A stretch of 45,190 nt of DNA, taken from NCBI GenBank assembly GCA_021850095.1, contig JAJZRX010000019.1, positions 1 to 45,190 of the forward strand, read 5' to 3'. Position 1 is the stretch's first letter. Each line of letters opens with the position of its first letter. Below, piece after piece: positions 8,102 to 16,216 of the stretch. The stretch comes from Deltaproteobacteria bacterium. GTDB taxonomy: Bacteria; Desulfobacterota; Desulfuromonadia; Geobacterales; Pseudopelobacteraceae. Below the pieces are notes generated by a model. That model saw only the letters and a list, made by a program, of their open reading frames with translations, had not been told where the DNA came from and ran no database searches. The position numbers and the translations under genes are program-made.

Positions 8102-8665
8102 ATGTTCACCACCTCCGATTTCAAAAAGGGGCTCGTCATCCAGCTGGATGGGGCCCCCTGCATCATCACCGACGTCACCACCCAGTCACCGACGGCCCGT
8201 GGCGCCAATACAATGGTCAAGACCCGCTACCGCAACCTGATTACCGGCCAGGTTCTCGATAAGACCTTTCGTTCCGGCGACAAGGTTGATGAGGCTGATT
8301 TCGAGCGCCACAAGGGACAGTTCCTGTATGCTGACGGCGGCCGGGGCATTTTCATGGATCTGGAAAATTACGAACAGTTTGAGATGGAAGCCGAAAACTT
8401 CGAGCCGCTTTCGATGTATCTGCTGGACGGCACCGAAGTCGTTCTGGGCCTGTTCGAGGGGCGCATGGTGAACGTCGATCTGCCGTTAAGTGTGGAGCTG
8501 GTTGTGACCGAGACCGCACCGGTGCTGAAAAACGCCACCGCCACAGCCGAGACCAAGGACGCTATTCTGGAAACCGGTCTGAAGATTAAAGTCCCGCCCT
8601 ACCTGGAGTCGGGAGAAAAAGTCAAGGTTGACACCCGCGACGGACGTTTCCTGTCGCGGGCATAA
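8102..8665 (+). CDS. efpL: EfpL (YeiP)-type elongation factor P paralogue
   Basis: The 187-residue three-domain protein of the EF-P superfamily relieves ribosome stalling at proline-rich stretches. The loop that enters the peptidyl-transferase centre reads QSPTARGANT, with arginine at position 33. This is the extended SPTARG loop of E. coli YeiP/EfpL and not the PGKGQA or PGRGGA loop of canonical EF-P. The C-terminal domain carries VPPYLESGEKVKVDTRDGRF. By analogy the arginine should act unmodified, and no EpmA, EpmB or EarP gene is near. AAGGAG stands 12 bases before the ATG. A plain 'elongation factor P' annotation would miss the subfamily. Confidence 0.85.
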   Translation: MFTTSDFKKGLVIQLDGAPCIITDVTTQSPTARGANTMVKTRYRNLITGQVLDKTFRSGDKVDEADFERHKGQFLYADGGRGIFMDLENYEQFEMEAENFEPLSMYLLDGTEVVLGLFEGRMVNVDLPLSVELVVTETAPVLKNATATAETKDAILETGLKIKVPPYLESGEKVKVDTRDGRFLSRA

Positions 8666-8690
8666 CTATTGAAATCTGTTGTAAAAGTAC

Positions 8691-8719
8691 TTGACAGTTC
8701 CGGCCCGGTGCATTAATAT
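8691..8719 (+). promoter_or_regulatory. Strong sigma70 promoter of the tRNA gene
   Basis: Consensus TTGACA (8691-8696), a 17-base spacer and TAATAT (8714-8719) lie 15 bases before the mature tRNA 5' end. This is the best-matched promoter in the window. Confidence 0.8.
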
Positions 8720-8734
8720 TCCCCCTCCCTTCAA

Positions 8735-8811
8735 GGGCCTATAGCTCAGTTGGCTAGAGCCACCGGCTCATAACCGGTTGGTCCCAGGTTCGAGTCCTGG
8801 TGGGCCCACCA
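8735..8811 (+). tRNA. tRNA with CAT anticodon (elongator Met, or Ile2 if lysidinylated)
   Basis: The 77-base gene folds as a complete cloverleaf. The acceptor stem is GGGCCTA/TGGGCCC (one G-T pair), the D arm AGCTCAG...GAGC, and the anticodon stem ACCGG/CCGGT around loop CTCATAA. The T arm is CCAGG-TTCGAGT-CCTGG and the CCA end is encoded. The G1-C72 pair rules out initiator tRNA. CAT leaves elongator methionine or the TilS-modified isoleucine tRNA; the GGCTCATAACC arm resembles Ile2 tRNAs, so the identity is not settled. It has its own promoter and is followed by a terminator. Confidence 0.95.
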
Positions 8812-8885
8812 TTTCACAACGCGAGGAATATACGCCGGATGCCGGCAGAATATCAGGGGTTAGCCCGTTTCCATACCTCACCACG

Positions 8886-8920
8886 AGAGTGCACACCGCA
8901 AGGTTGCACTCTTTTTATTT
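8886..8920 (+). terminator. Rho-independent terminator after the tRNA
   Basis: A perfect 8-bp stem AGAGTGCA/TGCACTCT around an 11-base loop is followed by TTTTATTT. It ends the tRNA transcript 75 bases past the CCA and sits immediately before the next ATG. Confidence 0.85.
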
Positions 8921-8927
8921 GCAGCCC

Positions 8928-10046
8928 ATGAAAATCCCAAAAACATCAGATATAGCCGGAATCATTAACAAAATGGCTCCGGCTTTTTTGGCGGAAAGCT
9001 GGGATAACTCCGGTCTTCAGGTCGGTGACCCGGCAGCGGAGATTGAACGCATCATGGTGGCCCTGGATCCGACTCCGGATGTAATCGCTTCAGCCGCAGC
9101 AGCTTCCTGCCAACTGCTTGTCACCCACCACCCGCTCATATTCAAACCTCTCAAATCCATTTCCACTGCGGCACCGCAGGGGCGCCTGATACACACCGCA
9201 ATCAAGAACAACGTATCCATTATCAGTATGCACACCAACTATGATATTGCACGGGACGGCTTGAACGATGTTCTGGCCGCCAGAATCGGCCTTTCGTCTG
9301 CTGTCCCGCTTCAGATTTCAGCTGCCGGCGAGTTGCTGAAACTGGTTGTTTTCGTTCCTGCAGACCACCTTGAAAGCGTGCGGTGTGCGCTTTTTCCCCA
9401 TGTCCAGTCTCTGGGCAATTATCGCGACTGCTCATTCGCGGCGGCCGGCGAGGGGACGTTTACCCCGCTGGAAGGGGCAGAGCCGTTTATCGGTGTTGTC
9501 GGAACAAGGCAGAGCGTTGCAGAAGCGCGCCTTGAGGTGCTGGTAGAGCGCGGCAATCTGCCGCGCGTGATAAAAGCGCTTTTGGCTTCACACCCTTACG
9601 AAGAGCCGGCTTATGACATTTATCCGCTGCTTAATGAGGGCGAAAAGCTGGGGCTGGGACGGGTTGGCCGCCTTCCGGAAGCCGTTTCACTGGCGGATTT
9701 TGCCGGCCGGCTCAAAACGGCGCTGTCCGCGCCAGGCTTGCGTTATGTGGGCGATCCGCAGGCCAAGATTTCAAAGGTTGCGCTCTGCAGCGGCAGCGGA
9801 GCTTCACTGTTACATGAGGCGCTTCGCGTCGGAGCCGATGTGCTGGTGACCGGTGATGTCAAGTACCACGAGGCCCGCAATGCCCAGGATATGGGGGTTG
9901 CCCTGATTGACGCCGGTCATTTTTCGACCGAGATACTGATGGTGGAAGACGTGACCGAGCGTCTTGGCCGCACCCTTGCCGCCGCCGGTTATGATGGCTG
10001 TCAGGTCGTGCCGTGCCGTATAGAGATTGATCCGTTCAAAATATAA
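8928..10046 (+). CDS. Nif3-like dinuclear metal-centre protein (DUF34)
   Basis: The 372-residue protein is the long form of the Nif3/YbgI family, with the middle insert domain present in many bacteria. Metal-ligand segments are visible: LLVTHHPLIF and MHTNYDIA near the N-terminus, and LIDAGHFSTE near the C-terminus. The family forms hexameric rings with a two-metal site; a role as GTP cyclohydrolase I-type 2 has been proposed but is not general. The open frame reaches back into the tRNA, but the ATG at 8928 gives the family N-terminus (MKIPKTSDIAGIINKMAP). No clear ribosome site precedes it. The zinc-ribbon gene follows at 42 bases. Confidence 0.85.
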   Translation: MKIPKTSDIAGIINKMAPAFLAESWDNSGLQVGDPAAEIERIMVALDPTPDVIASAAAASCQLLVTHHPLIFKPLKSISTAAPQGRLIHTAIKNNVSIISMHTNYDIARDGLNDVLAARIGLSSAVPLQISAAGELLKLVVFVPADHLESVRCALFPHVQSLGNYRDCSFAAAGEGTFTPLEGAEPFIGVVGTRQSVAEARLEVLVERGNLPRVIKALLASHPYEEPAYDIYPLLNEGEKLGLGRVGRLPEAVSLADFAGRLKTALSAPGLRYVGDPQAKISKVALCSGSGASLLHEALRVGADVLVTGDVKYHEARNAQDMGVALIDAGHFSTEILMVEDVTERLGRTLAAAGYDGCQVVPCRIEIDPFKI

Positions 10047-10088
10047 ACAGCAGTTGTGTTTAAAAAACGTACCGAGGGGGATTGTGCT

Positions 10089-10802
10089 TTGAAAAAGAAA
10101 CTGGAAATGTTGGAAGAGTTGCAGGAGGTCGATCAGCTGATCGACAGCCTGAAGCTGTCGCAGGATGCGTTAAAGAATGAGCTGAATGATATCGCCAGGT
10201 CGGTGAATGATGCCGGCGAGGAGCTGTCGCTCGTGAAAGCCCGTCTTGTTCAACTTGAGCAGGAGAAAACTGAACTGGAAGCACTGCATTCAGCAGAACT
10301 GGAAAATATTCAGCGTTCTGAAGCAAACATGAAAGAAATCAAGACCAACAAGGAATTTCAGGCTGTTGGCCGCGAAATTACGGCGGCCCGCAAGCAGGTT
10401 GCTGATATTGAAGAGCAGGTTCTCCAGAAAATCACCCAGATTGAGGAAGTGTCGGCAGAAGTTGCAGCCAAAAGCGCTTTGTTTGATGAACTGTCCGGTA
10501 ATTCCGCCGGCCGCAGCGAAGAAAAGCAGGCTGAAATCAACAAAATCCAGCAGGATCTGGATGCGGATGTTGCCCGGCGTGAAGCACTGGCAAAAGGAAT
10601 GCCGGCCAATCTTGTCAAACGTTTTTCCGCTTTGCGTGATCAGCGGCGTGGCCAAGCCCTGGCGATTGCCCGCGACGGATATTGCATGGGCTGCAATATG
10701 CAGCTGCCGCCGCAGCTCTATAACAATCTGTTCAAATTTGAAGAGCTCTTGACGTGTCCGCACTGCCAGCGGATCCTGATCCTCAAACAGCAGTCACTGT
10801 AA
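10089..10802 (+). CDS. Coiled-coil protein with C-terminal C4 zinc ribbon (COG1579 family)
   Basis: About 170 residues of heptad-rich coiled coil are followed by a zinc ribbon, C-M-G-C and C-P-H-C near residues 205-228. This is the architecture of the conserved COG1579 family, proposed to bind nucleic acid; its role is unproven. I choose TTG at 10089 because GAGGGGG stands six bases upstream. A GTG at 10056 is in frame but has no ribosome site. The order Nif3, zinc ribbon, rnpB suggests a conserved housekeeping cluster. Confidence 0.8.
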   Translation: MKKKLEMLEELQEVDQLIDSLKLSQDALKNELNDIARSVNDAGEELSLVKARLVQLEQEKTELEALHSAELENIQRSEANMKEIKTNKEFQAVGREITAARKQVADIEEQVLQKITQIEEVSAEVAAKSALFDELSGNSAGRSEEKQAEINKIQQDLDADVARREALAKGMPANLVKRFSALRDQRRGQALAIARDGYCMGCNMQLPPQLYNNLFKFEELLTCPHCQRILILKQQSL

Positions 10803-10846
10803 TTATTTTTTCCGCCAGAAAAAGCGTTCTGGCGGAGTGAAGGTTT

Positions 10847-11218
10847 GGTTGAAGCAGTCCAGGTGGCCGCTGCCGGTTTATCCGGTGGAGGAAAGTCCGG
10901 GCTCCACAGGGCATGACGCTGGATAACGTCCAGCGGGGGCGACCCCAGGGACAAGTGCCACAGAGAGAAGTCCGCCTGCCACGGCAGGTAAGGGTGAAAG
11001 GGTGAGGTAAGAGCTCACCGGGTCCGGCGGTGACGTCGGATGCCAGGTAAACCCCGTCAGGAGCAAGACCAAATAGGGAGGCGTTAAGGGCGGCCCGCCC
11101 GTGCCTCCGGGTTGGTTGCTTGAGGCTGCCGGTAACGGCAGACCCAGATGAATGGCCATCGCCCGGCCAGGGGTAACCCGATCCGGGAACAGAACCCGGC
11201 TTACGGACTGCTTCAACC
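10847..11218 (+). ncRNA. rnpB: RNase P RNA (bacterial type A)
   Basis: The catalytic RNA that matures tRNA 5' ends. The P1 stem is a perfect 14-bp pairing of GGTTGAAGCAGTCC (10847) with GGACTGCTTCAACC (ending 11218). The universal cores are present: GAGGAAAGUCCGGGCUCC near 10890 and ACAGAACCCGGCUUACGG near 11190. The length of about 372 bases is normal for the type. No clear promoter lies between it and the zinc-ribbon gene, and no terminator follows before the next ribosome site, so it may be processed from a longer transcript. Confidence 0.97.
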
Positions 11219-11237
11219 AATATATACAAGGATCTGC

Positions 11238-11789
11238 GTGAACGATCGGCAATTATGGGACAAAGGCCTGCATGGTGTCAAAAGCATGCTTGCAGGGCTC
11301 CCACAGGTTAAAATGCGGCAGTTGACGGAGTTATTAACCAGCTACCGTCGTGAAAAGGAAACTCTGGCGAACGTACTTCTTCAGGTCAATTCGGAAATTA
11401 CCTGCAGAGTGTGTGCCGGACAATGCTGCCTGAACGGCAAGTACCGGATCAACGTCCTAGATCTGCTTTCACTGTGTGCTGAAGATCAATCATTGACGCC
11501 CGACTTTGAACAGAAGCCGCTCTGTCCGTATGGAACCGTTTCTGGCTGCTTGATGGAAACAAGATTTCGTCCGGCTGACTGCATACTGTTTATCTGCGAC
11601 GATATTGACGTTCATCTGTCAGGCTCTGCCAGATCGTCCTTGGCCGCAATGGAAAGTTCCTTGCGAAATCTTCTGGATGATGCTTCCCGACTGCTGGGTG
11701 CGCCAATCGCCACTCCGCTGCTGCTGTGGTCCGAGAAATTTCAACCAATTCATACAGTTAAGAGGCAATTGAATGGCTACGACCAATGA
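11238..11789 (+). CDS. Cysteine-cluster protein, YkgJ/UPF0153-like metal-binding, function unknown
   Basis: The 183-residue product has the cluster C-x2-C-x3-CC (CRVCAGQCCLNG) about a third of the way in. Further cysteines follow in PLCPYGTVSGCLM and ADCILFICDD. The spacing resembles the zinc- or iron-chelating CxxCxxxCC cluster of YkgJ-type proteins. The open frame reaches back into rnpB, but the GTG at 11238 with AAGGA five bases upstream starts clear of it. It begins 19 bases after the RNase P RNA end and overlaps the next gene by 17 bases. Confidence 0.6.
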   Translation: MNDRQLWDKGLHGVKSMLAGLPQVKMRQLTELLTSYRREKETLANVLLQVNSEITCRVCAGQCCLNGKYRINVLDLLSLCAEDQSLTPDFEQKPLCPYGTVSGCLMETRFRPADCILFICDDIDVHLSGSARSSLAAMESSLRNLLDDASRLLGAPIATPLLLWSEKFQPIHTVKRQLNGYDQ

Positions 11790-12117
11790 TATAGTTCTGA
11801 TCCATGTTGATGATAAGCCGGGCTTTTATGCCCGCATCGAGGAGATTGAGCCGGACGTCAAACCGGGTTGGTGGCAGGTGAAGCTGCTGGTGCTGACCTT
11901 TCCTTTGCAGGTTTTTACCTGGATTCTTGATGAATTTCAGCTGGAAGGTGCCGCATTTACCATGGGGGGAACCCCCTTGCGAATGGAGCAGGTCGTTTCG
12001 CCAGTTGAATTGGAAAAAGCCAAACTGAAAAAAGAAGAAGAGGAGCGCCAGATAAGGATGCGTCAAGAGGGTGGAGCGCCCAAGGTGATTTCTCTGCACG
12101 ACCGTCGAAAAAAATAG
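11773..12117 (+). CDS. Conserved hypothetical protein with charged C-terminal helix
   Basis: The 114-residue protein has a beta-rich N-terminal domain (residues 1-75; PGWWQVKLLVLTFPLQVFTWIL) and a highly charged helix (residues 76-114, EKAKLKKEEEERQIRMRQ). I do not recognise a named domain. The 17-base overlap with the cysteine-cluster gene points to translational coupling. A bidirectional terminator follows. Confidence 0.65.
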   Translation: MATTNDIVLIHVDDKPGFYARIEEIEPDVKPGWWQVKLLVLTFPLQVFTWILDEFQLEGAAFTMGGTPLRMEQVVSPVELEKAKLKKEEEERQIRMRQEGGAPKVISLHDRRKK

Positions 12118-12140
12118 TTGTTCCCGTTAACGCTGCAGTC

Positions 12141-12183
12141 AATCAAAAGCCCTTCCGAACACTGTTCGGAAGGGCTTTTGATT
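12141..12183. terminator. Bidirectional terminator between convergent genes
   Basis: An almost perfect palindrome pairs AATCAAAAGCCCTTCCGAACA with its complement around CTG, giving A- and T-rich flanks on both strands. It serves the plus-strand hypothetical gene and the minus-strand OmpA gene. A closely similar hairpin ends the second OmpA gene. Confidence 0.85.
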
Positions 12184-12211
12184 GGGATGTTCCCGTCAGC
12201 TGATATTTATG

Positions 12212-13465
12212 TTATTCGCAGCTGAAGTTGGTCTCTATACGGCGGTTCTGGGCTTTGCCGGCCGTGGTCTTGTTGCTGGCGATCGGCTTGGTTTCGCCGT
12301 AACCTTTGGTGGTGATTCTCTCCGGAGCGATGGAGAAGTTCTGCTCGATGAAGCTCTTGACGCTGTCGGCACGGCGCTGGGAGAGTTTCAGGTTGTATTT
12401 GTCGCTGCCGACGTTGTCGGCGTGGCCCGCAATTTCACCCTTGGAGCTGGGGAAGTCTTTCAGGAATTCGCCCAGCTTGTTAAGGTCTTCAGTATATTTG
12501 GGCTTGATATTGGCTTTGTCGGTATCAAAATGCACTGCAACGACCGCCGGCTTGTTGCAGAAACGCTCTGCTGCTGCGGCTTTCTGGGCGGACTCAACTA
12601 CGGGAGCCGGCTTGGGCGGCGGCGGAAGGGTTACACCCAATCTGGCGCTGCTGGTCGCCTCTCCCCCTTCACCGCTACAGGTCAGCTGGTAGGTTGTGTC
12701 ACTTGAGGGTGAAACCGAACGTGAACCCTGTGTGCCGACCTGGCCGATGTCAGGCTGGATGAAGCACTTGTCGGCATTGCGTGATGACCAGCTCAAGGTG
12801 GCGGCAGCATCAGGGGTCTTGACGATCGATGACGGTGAGACCGACAGGTTTGCTGCAGGAGCCGGCGGCACTATTTTAGCCGGCTCCGTTTTCGGGGCTA
12901 GCGGTTGAGCAACCGGCTGAACCGCAGGAGCGGCGCCGCCAAAGGGTACGTGCGCGCCGAGAGTGTATTCGAGATTGTTATAGTTGTGATCGTTATTTTT
13001 AAAAATGATGTGGCGGACATCGGCGCGCAGGGCAAAATTGTCGTTCAGGAAATATTTGGCACCCAGGCCGTAATCGAACGCGCCCTTCGGCTTGATGTCG
13101 TTAAAGTTAAGGCCAGCGTAGCCGGCCGCCAGGTAAGGAACGAGTTTGTTGTCGGGCCACATATGGTACAACAGTTCTCCGCCGTAGCGGTACATACTGA
13201 TTCCGTCACCCTGCAGGCCTTTGCCGTTCTTTTTCTGTTCGGTGCTGGCGTAATCAAAGAGCGCCTCAACTCCGAAATTTTTTGTGAAGTTGTAGCCACC
13301 CCGCACACCGTAGACCGGTGATGTCTCAAGATCCTGCCTGTGGTCAAAGGTGTAGCCGCCGACAACCGGAGAAATGGAGAATTGCCCTTCCTTGACTGCC
13401 CCGAATGCTACGCTTGCCGACAAGGCCAGAAGCGCAGCCGCAATTCCGCTTACCTTCTTTTTCAT
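12212..13465 (-). CDS. OmpA-family outer-membrane protein with internal Ig-like domain (copy 1)
   Basis: The 417-residue protein has a signal peptide (residues 1-22, AFA/G-type end), an eight-strand OmpA-type barrel to about residue 170 and a P/A-rich linker. A beta domain of about 80 residues follows (SPSSIVKTPDAAATLSWSS..., with two cysteines). The C-terminus is an OmpA peptidoglycan-binding domain with NVGSDKYNLKLSQRRADSV, ending in a penultimate-cysteine tail. It should tie the outer membrane to the wall. The ATG at 13465 follows TGGAGGG; the longer upstream frame has no ribosome site. It is a tandem paralogue of the next gene. Confidence 0.9.
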   Translation of the reverse strand: MKKKVSGIAAALLALSASVAFGAVKEGQFSISPVVGGYTFDHRQDLETSPVYGVRGGYNFTKNFGVEALFDYASTEQKKNGKGLQGDGISMYRYGGELLYHMWPDNKLVPYLAAGYAGLNFNDIKPKGAFDYGLGAKYFLNDNFALRADVRHIIFKNNDHNYNNLEYTLGAHVPFGGAAPAVQPVAQPLAPKTEPAKIVPPAPAANLSVSPSSIVKTPDAAATLSWSSRNADKCFIQPDIGQVGTQGSRSVSPSSDTTYQLTCSGEGGEATSSARLGVTLPPPPKPAPVVESAQKAAAAERFCNKPAVVAVHFDTDKANIKPKYTEDLNKLGEFLKDFPSSKGEIAGHADNVGSDKYNLKLSQRRADSVKSFIEQNFSIAPERITTKGYGETKPIASNKTTAGKAQNRRIETNFSCE

Positions 13466-13511
13466 GGTGATCCCTCCAGATACATGATGTATTTCTAAAT
13501 ACTGAATACGT

Positions 13512-13540
13512 TTTATACCACCACTATCCTGTTGACGCAA
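13512..13540 (-). promoter_or_regulatory. Candidate sigma70 promoter of OmpA copy 1
   Basis: On the minus strand TTGCGT (13540-13535), a 17-base spacer and TATAAA (13517-13512) stand 46 bases before the ATG, downstream of the terminator of copy 2. The two copies are therefore separate units. Confidence 0.5.
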
Positions 13541-13569
13541 GCAAGGCCGGTATTGATATAGTACAGCCA

Positions 13570-13612
13570 AGCAAAAGCCCTCCCGAACACTGTCCGGAAG
13601 GGCTTTGGCTTA
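13570..13612 (-). terminator. Terminator of OmpA copy 2
   Basis: On the minus strand a strong stem (AAAGCCCTTCCGGACA paired with TGTTCGGGAGGGCTTT) runs into a T-rich end. Its sequence is nearly that of the terminator of copy 1, so the duplication included it. Confidence 0.8.
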
Positions 13613-13631
13613 AACTTGTTTCAGTCAGCCG

Positions 13632-14909
13632 TTATTCGCAGCTGAAGTTAGCTTCGATGCGGCGATTTTTGGCTTTGCCGGCCTTGGTCTTGTTGCTGGC
13701 AACCGGTTTTGTCTCGCCGTAACCTTTGGTGGTGATCCGCTCCGGAGCGATGGAGAAGTTCTTCTCGATGAAACCCTTGACGCTGTCCGCACGACGCTGG
13801 GAGAGTTTCAAGTTGTACTTGTCACTGCCGACGTTATCGGTGTGACCAGAAATTTCGCCTTTGGAGTTGGGGAAGTCTTTCAGGAATTCACCCAGTTTAT
13901 TGAGGTCTTCGGTGTATTTAGGCTTGATGTCGGCTTTGTCGGTATCAAAATGCACTTCAACAACCGCAGGCTTGTTGCAGAAACGCTCTGCAGCAGCGGC
14001 TTTCTGGGCGGACTCAACTACGGGAGCCGGCTTGGGCGGCGGCGGAAGGGTTACACCCAGGTTGGCGCTGCTGGTTGCTTCTCCCCCTTCACCGCTGCAG
14101 GTCAGCTGGTAGGTCGTGTCAGTTGAAGGAGAAACGGAGCGCGAGCCCTGTGTGCCGACCTGGCCGATACCGGGCTGGATGTAGCATTTATCGGCATTGC
14201 GTGATGACCAGCTCAAGGTTGCGGCAGCATCAGGGGTCTTGACGATCGATGACGGTGAGACCGACAGGTTTGCTGCGGGGGCCGGCGGAACGATTTTAGC
14301 CGGCTCCGGTTTCGGGGCTGGTGGCGGCATTACCGGTTGTGCAACCGGCTGAACCGCAGGGGCTGGTCCGCCAAACGGAATGTGTGCGCCCAAGGTATAT
14401 TCGATGTTGTTGTAAAATTTATCCTGTATGCTGAAAAGAACGTGACGGACGTCGCCGCGCAGGGCAAAGCTGTCGTTCAGGAAATACTTGGCGCCCAAAC
14501 CGTAATCATAAACGCCTCGTGCTTTGTTGCCGGCACCGCCCCCTTTAAAACTCATTGCAGAATAACCGGCTGCCAGATAGGGAACGAAATTGTTGTCCGG
14601 CCACATATGGTACAGCAGCTCTCCGCCGTAGCGAAACATGCTGATGCCATCTCCTTGCAGCCCTTTGCCATTCTTTTTCTGTTCGGTGTCGGCGTAGTCA
14701 AACAGCGCCTCAATGCCGAATCGTTTGGTGAAGTTGTAGCCGCCCCGCAGTCCGTAGACCGGAGATGTTTCCAGATCCTGCCGGTGGTCGAAAGTGTAGC
14801 CGCCGGCAACCGGAGAAATGGAGAACTGCCCTTCCTTGACTGCACCGAACGCTGCGGTTGCCGAGATAACCAGGGCCGCAGCAACAATACTGCTTAACTG
14901 TTTTTTCAT
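13632..14909 (-). CDS. OmpA-family outer-membrane protein with internal Ig-like domain (copy 2)
   Basis: The 425-residue protein has the same plan as copy 1: signal peptide, barrel, proline-rich linker, Ig-like domain, OmpA C-terminal domain. The Ig-like and OmpA domains differ at only a few positions from copy 1. The barrel loops differ more; this copy has an extra SFKGGGAGNKARG segment. The ATG at 14909 is chosen over 14921 because GGAGG lies between them at correct spacing for the second ATG. It has its own promoter and terminator. Confidence 0.9.
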   Translation of the reverse strand: MKKQLSSIVAAALVISATAAFGAVKEGQFSISPVAGGYTFDHRQDLETSPVYGLRGGYNFTKRFGIEALFDYADTEQKKNGKGLQGDGISMFRYGGELLYHMWPDNNFVPYLAAGYSAMSFKGGGAGNKARGVYDYGLGAKYFLNDSFALRGDVRHVLFSIQDKFYNNIEYTLGAHIPFGGPAPAVQPVAQPVMPPPAPKPEPAKIVPPAPAANLSVSPSSIVKTPDAAATLSWSSRNADKCYIQPGIGQVGTQGSRSVSPSTDTTYQLTCSGEGGEATSSANLGVTLPPPPKPAPVVESAQKAAAAERFCNKPAVVEVHFDTDKADIKPKYTEDLNKLGEFLKDFPNSKGEISGHTDNVGSDKYNLKLSQRRADSVKGFIEKNFSIAPERITTKGYGETKPVASNKTKAGKAKNRRIEANFSCE

Positions 14910-14954
14910 GTTTTCCTCCATAGTAAGATGATGTGCTGCTTATTCAATTTTTAA

Positions 14955-14983
14955 TCAATACCAATTTAGTCCAGTTAGGTCAA
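14955..14983 (-). promoter_or_regulatory. Candidate sigma70 promoter of OmpA copy 2
   Basis: On the minus strand TTGACC (14983-14978), a 17-base spacer and TATTGA (14960-14955) stand about 45 bases before the ATG. The 235-base gap between this gene and hemB is AT-rich and holds no other gene that I can support. Confidence 0.55.
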
Positions 14984-15144
14984 GCGCAAATATGTTAAAG
15001 TTTTTTATGTATACTAGCACACAATCAGATCAATGCAAGCTATTAGGCTAAAATCTTGCTTTTTTGTCCGGCCTGCATTAATGTTTTCCCCTGGAAACAG
15101 TCAGCGTTGATGAGTTGGATGTACAAATACAAGGAGGATTTTTC

Positions 15145-16119
15145 ATGTTTTTTCCCCAGTTCCGTGCCCGCAGAATCAGGGGTAATCAAACGTTTCGCCG
15201 AATGGTGAGCGAAACGACCCTTTCGGTGAATGATTTGATCTATCCGATGTTTTCAGCTTTCGGCAGCGGGATCAGGAAAGAGATCTCCTCCATGCCCGGG
15301 ATCTATCAGCAATCGATCGAGCACATCGTGGCAGAAGCCAAAGAGGTCAAAGAGCTTGGAATTCCGGCGGTGCTGCTGTTCGGAATCCCGGAAACAAAGG
15401 ACGCGGTCGGCAGTGATGCCTACTCTGAAACCGGTATAATTCAGGAGACGATCCGGGCTTTGAAAAAGGATGTGCCGGGTCTGGCGGTCATTACCGACGT
15501 TTGTATGTGTGAATACACGGATCACGGTCATTGCGGGATCATCAAGGACGGCGATGTGGATAACGATTCAACCCTGGAGCTGCTTGCACGGGAGGCGCTT
15601 TCGCACGTCCAGGCCGGCGCGGACATGGTGGCACCCTCGGATATGATGGATGGGCGGGTGGCGGCCATCAGGGATAAGCTGGACGAGCATGGCTACGACT
15701 CGATTCCGATCATGAGCTACGCCGTCAAGTATGCATCCGGCTATTACGGTCCCTTCCGCGAGGCGGCCGAGTCGACGCCGCAATTCGGGGATCGGCGCAG
15801 CTATCAGATGGATCCGGCCAACCGGCTGGAAGCCCTGCGCGAGGCTGCCGCCGATATCGAGGAGGGCGCCGACATCATCATGGTCAAACCGGGTCTGCCT
15901 TATCTGGATATTGTGCGGGATCTGCGCAACGAGTACAAACTGCCGCTGGCGGTTTACAACGTTTCCGGAGAATACAGCATGGTCAAGGGAGCTGCACAAA
16001 AAGGTTGGATTGATGAAGAGCGGGTCGTGATGGAGACGATGCTTGCTTTCAAACGGGCCGGCGCAGACATCATCATTTCCTATCATGCCAAGGACGTGGC
16101 CAGCTGGCTTGCCAAATAA
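15145..16119 (+). CDS. hemB: Delta-aminolevulinic acid dehydratase (porphobilinogen synthase)
   Basis: The 324-residue cytosolic enzyme joins two 5-aminolevulinate molecules into porphobilinogen in heme and cobalamin synthesis. The active-site cysteine cluster [14 protein letters not shown] is the zinc-binding form. The two Schiff-base lysines fit [18 protein letters not shown] and [20 protein letters not shown] stands eight bases before the ATG at 15145; the upstream ATG at 15115 has no site. A terminator shared with the convergent gene follows. Confidence 0.97.
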   Translation: MFFPQFRARRIRGNQTFRRMVSETTLSVNDLIYPMFSAFGSGIRKEISSMPGIYQQSIEHIVAEAKEVKELGIPAVLLFGIPETKDAVGSDAYSETGIIQETIRALKKDVPGLAVITDVCMCEYTDHGHCGIIKDGDVDNDSTLELLAREALSHVQAGADMVAPSDMMDGRVAAIRDKLDEHGYDSIPIMSYAVKYASGYYGPFREAAESTPQFGDRRSYQMDPANRLEALREAAADIEEGADIIMVKPGLPYLDIVRDLRNEYKLPLAVYNVSGEYSMVKGAAQKGWIDEERVVMETMLAFKRAGADIIISYHAKDVASWLAK

Positions 16120-16131
16120 AATCAATCTTCA

Positions 16132-16166
16132 GGGCGAAGCAGACAACGTCTGCTTCGCCCTTTCAC
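16132..16166. terminator. Terminator between convergent hemB and L,D-transpeptidase genes
   Basis: A perfect 13-bp stem GGGCGAAGCAGAC/GTCTGCTTCGCCC around AAC is followed by TTTCACTTTG on the plus strand. The T run is short, so termination may be stronger in one direction. Confidence 0.75.
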
Positions 16167-16216
16167 TTTGCAGTCCGCAACTGCCTGCGCTGCCAATAAA
16201 AATCAGCAAACTCCTT

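Noticed and set aside
10812-10835. Hairpin before rnpB as an intrinsic terminator
   Set aside because: The T run lies on the wrong side for the plus strand and the minus-strand copy is followed by A, so it does not fit a Rho-independent terminator.
10783-11252. Two minus-strand frames across 10783-11252
   Set aside because: They lie in the RNase P RNA gene and reflect its GC-rich structure, not protein coding.
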